A stretch of DNA of 10,096 nt from Dunaliella salina (lineage: Eukaryota > Chlorophyta > Chlorophyceae > Chlamydomonadales > Dunaliellaceae). Under the pieces are notes generated by a model. It saw only the letters and a program-made list of their open reading frames with translations. It searched no databases and was not told the origin of the DNA. Location of the stretch: contig MU070208.1 in NCBI GenBank assembly GCA_002284615.2, positions 35,102-45,197 of the forward strand, in the 5' to 3' direction. A program made the position numbers and the translations under genes. Positions 6,749-10,096 of this stretch are shown here, one piece after another. Positions within the stretch are counted from its first letter, which is position 1; each line of letters starts with the position of its first letter.

Positions 6749-6965
6749 TCATGAATACATGTCCTGCCAGGCATACGCAGCTGGTTTGCAAGTCCAATTG
6801 AAGTACTTTTCTAACCGCACCATGCAACCAAGCACCTGCATTGCCGTTTTCATGGAATCCTGGGTTGATTTGGTGCATCTTAACACCTTCATATCCACAC
6901 CCCCCTCCTGAACCTGTGTGCGCATGGCATAGTCATTCTGCCATGCAAACTGGCCCTGCCTCCTC
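6749..6965 (-). CDS. Possible coding remnant, unknown product
   Basis: Just below the TG/CA microsatellite, a minus-strand frame gives a protein-like stretch of about 70 residues ending in a TGA. It includes FAWQNDYAMRT, CTKSTQDSMKTAMQVLGCMV and a tail with KYFNWTCKPAAYAW. The longer frame that joins it through the microsatellite (up to 7390) is an artefact of the (CA)n run reading as TH repeats. I recognise no family. A relic of a transposon or of a gene exon are both possible. Confidence 0.25.
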
Positions 6966-6974
6966 CATCTTGCT

Positions 6975-7109
<135 letters not shown>

Positions 7110-7369
7110 AGCATGGGCACCTCCTCACACGCTTGCTTTGCACTCATTTTGTCACATCTTTCCTTGGACACCTGTTTGTATGGAATATGCCTACTAAGGA
7201 CAGCTCTTTCATGGACACCTGCTTTGCACTCATTTTGCGGAGTTGAGGTGAGGGGCACCAGGCTTACCTTGCTGAAACGCCCCCCCCCCAAGCAAGGGCT
7301 GCTTGGGTCTTTTTTGGACCCCTGCTTTTTTGAGGGTCTAGACACCAGAGATCCCAGACTCAGAAATCT
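7110..7369. repeat. Short diverged repeats, no gene
   Basis: The sequence gctttgcactcattttg occurs at about 7135 and 7222 (87 bp apart), each next to a (t/a)tggacacctg-like segment. A C9 run lies near 7281-7289. No gene was seen. These may be the worn outer edge of the array that follows. Confidence 0.5.
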
Positions 7370-7925
7370 GAACTCATGCCACCTTTTCATGGACTAAACA
7401 TCAGAGATCTTTGCCTTCAAATGTGAATCCCTTCCATCTTGCCCGCAGTTACCTCAATGGACTCTTCTTGAACACAGGCTAGCAGCTTTTGAATGCATAC
7501 ACACCATGCAAGCAGCTGCCTCGACGGACTTTTGATGAACATCTTAGCCTTTGAATCTGTATTAAATCCATCACCTTACAAACAACGAGTCTTCTATCCG
7601 TAATAATTCTATCATGCTCGCAGCTGCCTAAATGTACACTTGACCAATAGAGGCTAGCAGTCTTTGCATTTGTACACATTCCATCTGCTTCAGCGGACTC
7701 TTAATCAACAGAAGCCAGCAGTCTTTGAATCTATATGCATTCCGTCATGCTCGCAGCTGCCTAAACGGACTCTTCATAAACATCTCAGTTTTAGTCTCCG
7801 CATCTGTACTAATTCTGTCACCTAATGAACACCTTAGTCTTTGAATCTGTAATAGTTCCATCATGCGTGCAGTTGCTTCCACAGACTCTGTGAATAGAGG
7901 CTAGCAGTCGGTCGTTTTGACCGGA
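7370..7925. repeat. Degenerate ~65-bp tandem/dispersed repeat array
   Basis: Variants of catgctcgcagctgcctaaa recur at about 7437, 7505, 7613, 7682, 7744 and 7862. Each is followed by a cggactcttcatgaaca-like segment and often by aggctagcagtctttgaatctgta (for example 7476, 7651, 7711, 7898). Spacings are about 62-68 or near double that, implying a monomer of about 65 bp with some units lost. The last unit ends in a hairpin that matches the isolated copy at 3731. Confidence 0.75.
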
Positions 7926-8106
7926 GACTTCCTTTTTCCTCACAACCTGGTAACCCCAGCAGACTTGCTCCATTCAAGGAAGTTGAGCGGAAACTGGGCT
8001 TCTGCACTCCCGGGCATCTTTTGCAAATTTTACCTACCCCATGGTCACTTGCTCCTTCTGAACACCTGGCAGCATAAACTTTGCAAGTCCTGTGCTTCAA
8101 CAACCC
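7926..8106. other. Unique linker, nothing recognised
   Basis: Several frames are open on both strands through this stretch, but none carries a motif I recognise and no repeat was seen. Confidence 0.4.
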
Positions 8107-8260
8107 ACACATGTGCCATTTGCTCCCAACACTGCAACTTCTGTGTAGTACCTGGATACATGGACAGGACAATGCTACTCCTGTGTAGTACACACATGTG
8201 CCAGTTGTTCCTAACACAGCATCTTCTGCGCAGTACCTGGATATGTGGACAGGACAACGC
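8107..8260. repeat. 85-bp tandem duplication
   Basis: The sequence acacatgtgcca followed by tttgctcccaacac- or gttgttcctaacac-like sequence starts at 8107 and 8192. Both copies end in agtacctggata(c/t)(a/g)tggacaggacaa. A third partial piece, cctgtgtagtac, lies between them. Confidence 0.85.
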
Positions 8261-8277
8261 CTCCAGGCATCTTCCCA

Positions 8278-8301
8278 CTGCTGCTGCTGCTGCTGCTGCA
8301 G
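8278..8301. repeat. (CTG)7 trinucleotide repeat
   Basis: Seven perfect CTG units (8278-8298) followed by CAG. On the minus strand it reads as poly-Q or poly-S codons depending on frame. No supported coding region contains it. Confidence 0.95.
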
Positions 8302-8364
8302 TTCAATGAGGGTTGCCGCCGGCCAACAAGCTGCTCTGCGCGCTCCAGCTGTGAGATGCATGCC

Positions 8365-8975
8365 ACGTCCCAGCCTTGAACAAACCTGAGTGGGGTGCAG
8401 GCCACGCATGCCACCTGAGTGAGATGCATGCCTGAGTGAAATGCATGCCACATCCAAGCCTTGAACAAATGTAAGTGGGATGCATGCCACGCATGCCACC
8501 TGAGTGAGATGCATGCCTGAGATGCCACATCCCAGCCTTGACCAAATCTGAGTGGGATGCGTGCCGTGCATGCCACCTGAGTGAGATGCATGCCTGAGTG
8601 AAATGTATGCCACATCCAAGCCTTGAACAAATGTGAGTGGGATGCATGCCACGCATGCCACCTGAGTGAGATGCATGCCTGAGATGCCACAACCCAGCCT
8701 TGACCAAATCTGAGTGGGATGCGTGCCATGCATGCCACCTGAGTGAGATGCATGCCTGAGTGAAATGCATGCCACGCATGCCTCCGGAGTAAGATGCATG
8801 CCTGAGTGAGATGCATGCCACGCCCCGACCTTAAACAAATGTGAGTGGGATGCATGCCATGCATGCCACCTGAGTGAGATACATGCCACATTCCAGCCTT
8901 GAACAAATATGAGTGGGATGTATACGATGCATGCCACCTGAGTAATGCACGCCATGTCCCCGCATCGAACAAAAC
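8365..8975. repeat. GCATGC-rich satellite with 162-bp higher-order repeat
   Basis: The anchor ccttga(a/c)caaa lies at 8374, 8459, 8536, 8621, 8698, 8829, 8897 and, diverged, about 8963. Spacings alternate 85, 77, 85, 77, so a two-monomer unit of 162 bp repeats (8374 to 8536 to 8698). Monomers at 8459 and 8621 share one variant (atccaagccttgaaca), and those at 8536 and 8698 share the other (ccagccttgaccaaatctg). The 3' units are irregular (131, 68, about 66). The palindromes gcatgc and atgcat occur many times per unit. Confidence 0.93.
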
Positions 8976-9105
8976 TGTGCTCGCAAGAGGGTTTGTAATT
9001 GTACATGGGATTGAGGCTCAAGCATGTCGCCTGTGAACCTATTACATCAAGAAATTGAGGAAGTCCAAAATTGGAGCCATAAACTGATTCTCCCCTCCGC
9101 TTTAG
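8976..9105. other. Unique spacer ending in a strong splice-acceptor-like tract
   Basis: This spacer between satellites ends in gattctcccctccgctttag (to 9105), a pyrimidine tract plus AG that looks like a plus-strand intron end directly before an ATG. Confidence 0.4.
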
Positions 9106-9300
9106 ATGCAAGCATATAGCATACATAAGCAGCAGCAGTGGACAAGGTGCAAAGATGAAGCTGACAACGACACTTTTGAAGAAGATCTTTCATACAGGTT
9201 GGAGGAATTGCACGGAAATTGATGGTTTCAAGGCTGGCTACAAAAGAGGAAGGACACATAGCAAAGACGAACTCGAGGAAATTTTGGCACGAGTGGCATT
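9106..9300 (+). pseudogene. Possible gene remnant with two coding-like frames
   Basis: Immediately after an acceptor-like tract, a 38-codon frame (9106-9222, ending TGA) reads KQQQWTRCKDEADNDTFEED then LSYRLEELHGN. An overlapping frame starting at 9155 reads on to 9352 and includes EIDGFKAGYKRGRTHSKDEL then EEILARVAF up to about 9297. Both pieces are charged, non-repetitive and protein-like. One old gene segment broken by a frameshift near 9200-9225 would explain them, though which frame is used where is not decided. From 9298 the second frame enters the 123-bp satellite. No family is recognised. Confidence 0.3.
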
Positions 9301-10096
9301 TCAAAGGAATGCATCAACAATAGGCTCGAAGGTCATGAGAAGCACTAGGTGACCCACTTAGGTGACCTAGCGTCATGAGAGGCCTGAAGTCTTAGAGAAG
9401 CATTACAAAGGAAGGCGTCAACAATAGGTTCGAAGGTCATGAGAAGCATCAAGGTCATGGGAGGCACTAGGTGACTCACTTAGGTGACCTTGTGCGTCAT
9501 GAGAGGCTCGAGATCGTAGAGAAGCATTACAAAAATAGGAAAAGAGGAGCATTACAAATTGGGCGTCAACAATAGGTTCAAAGGTCATGATAAGCATGAA
9601 GGTCATGGGAGGCACGAGGTCGTAGAGAAGCATTACAAAAATAGGCATCAACAACAAATTCAAAGGTCATGAGAAGCATGAAGGTCATGGGAGGCACTAC
9701 GCACTCACTCAGGTGACCTAGTGCGTCATGAGAGGCACGAGGTCGTAGAGAAGCATTACAAAAATAAGAAAAGAGAAGCATCACAAAATTGGGCGTCAAT
9801 AACAGTTTCAAAGGTCATAAGAAGCATGAAGGTCATGGGAGGCACTAGGCGTCTCACTTAGGTGACCTAGTGCGTCATGAGAGGCACAAGGTCATAGAGA
9901 AACACTTACAAAGGTAGGCACGAACAATAAATTCGAAGGTCATCAGAAGCATGGAGGTCATAAGAGGCACCAGGTGACTTAATAAAGTGACTTATTGCCT
10001 CGAGAGGCACGAGGTCGTAGAGAAGCATTACAGAGGTAGGCGTCAACAAAAGATTCGAAGGTCATAAGAGGCATGAAGGTCATGGGAGGCACGAGG
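9298..10096. repeat. ~123-bp satellite, running off the window end
   Basis: The anchor (g/t)(t/a)agagaagcattacaaa lies at about 9392, 9516, 9622, 9745, 9895 (diverged) and 10017, spacings 124, 106, 123, 150 and 122. Each unit contains two short sub-repeats (aaggtcatgagaagcatg / aaggtcatgggaggcac), a cactaggtgactcacttaggtgacctagtg segment and a gcgtcaacaataggttcgaagg segment. The first unit starts near 9298, within the end of the gene-like remnant. Confidence 0.93.

Noticed and set aside
7861..9126. 421-codon minus-strand open frame
   Set aside because: Most of it is the GCATGC-rich satellite. The other two minus frames are also open for 172 and 253 codons over the same array, so openness reflects a stop-poor repeat unit rather than coding.

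Overview
The window looks like nuclear DNA of a repeat-rich eukaryote. It has no bacterial-style packed genes, operons or ribosome binding sites. It is dominated by tandem repeats of many unrelated families, long CA/TG and CTG microsatellites, and degenerate blocks of TTTAGGG-type telomere-like sequence. That telomere type, plus a Skp1-type GlcNAc-transferase with Q-rich insertions, makes an alga or plant-lineage protist my best guess; the lineage call is weak.

The one gene I can identify runs on the minus strand and is split. Reading the minus strand in all frames gives two exons whose peptides look like consecutive parts of the Skp1-type GlcNAc-transferase domain (CAZy GT60 / Pfam GlcNAc family). 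An upstream piece at 6333-6214 carries an LCVDRFDEEGMLRTRGRQLA-type motif. A downstream piece at 672-38 carries AAGFSFS, then LFLGEE, HGWDVFSPG and FHQWRR. The splice phases of the two chosen sites agree (phase 1 to phase 1), giving an intron of about 5.5 kb filled with satellites. The 5' exons and the 3' end lie outside the window or are not recognised. Nothing else reaches confident gene status. Several short coding-looking stretches are listed with low confidence: 1343-1209 (-), 6663-6486 (-), 6965-6749 (-) and 9106-9300 (+).

Layout. 1-37: CA microsatellite touching the exon's splice donor. 38-672: exon with a 141-bp in-frame duplication. 934-1216, 1347-1450 and 1571-1913: three tandem arrays (about 92, 32 and 125 bp). 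1914-3230: no confident feature. 3231-3310: strong 20-bp-stem hairpin. 3417-4015: two blocks of an 80-bp satellite around a separate hairpin-bearing element. 4016-4055: telomere-like sequence plus C17. 4290-4640: GC-rich stretch with no clear gene. 4715-4847: nested inverted repeats. 5248-5335: telomere-like block. 5367-5507: fold-back. 6124-6222: 59-bp duplication covering a splice donor. 6214-6333: exon. 6390-6455: telomere-like block. 6978-7109: TG/CG microsatellite. 7370-7925: about 65-bp degenerate array. 8107-8301: 85-bp duplication and (CTG)7. 8365-8975: GCATGC-rich satellite with a 162-bp higher-order repeat. 9298-10096: about 123-bp satellite running off the window end.

All calls come from reading the sequence by eye. 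No database or structure search was run.
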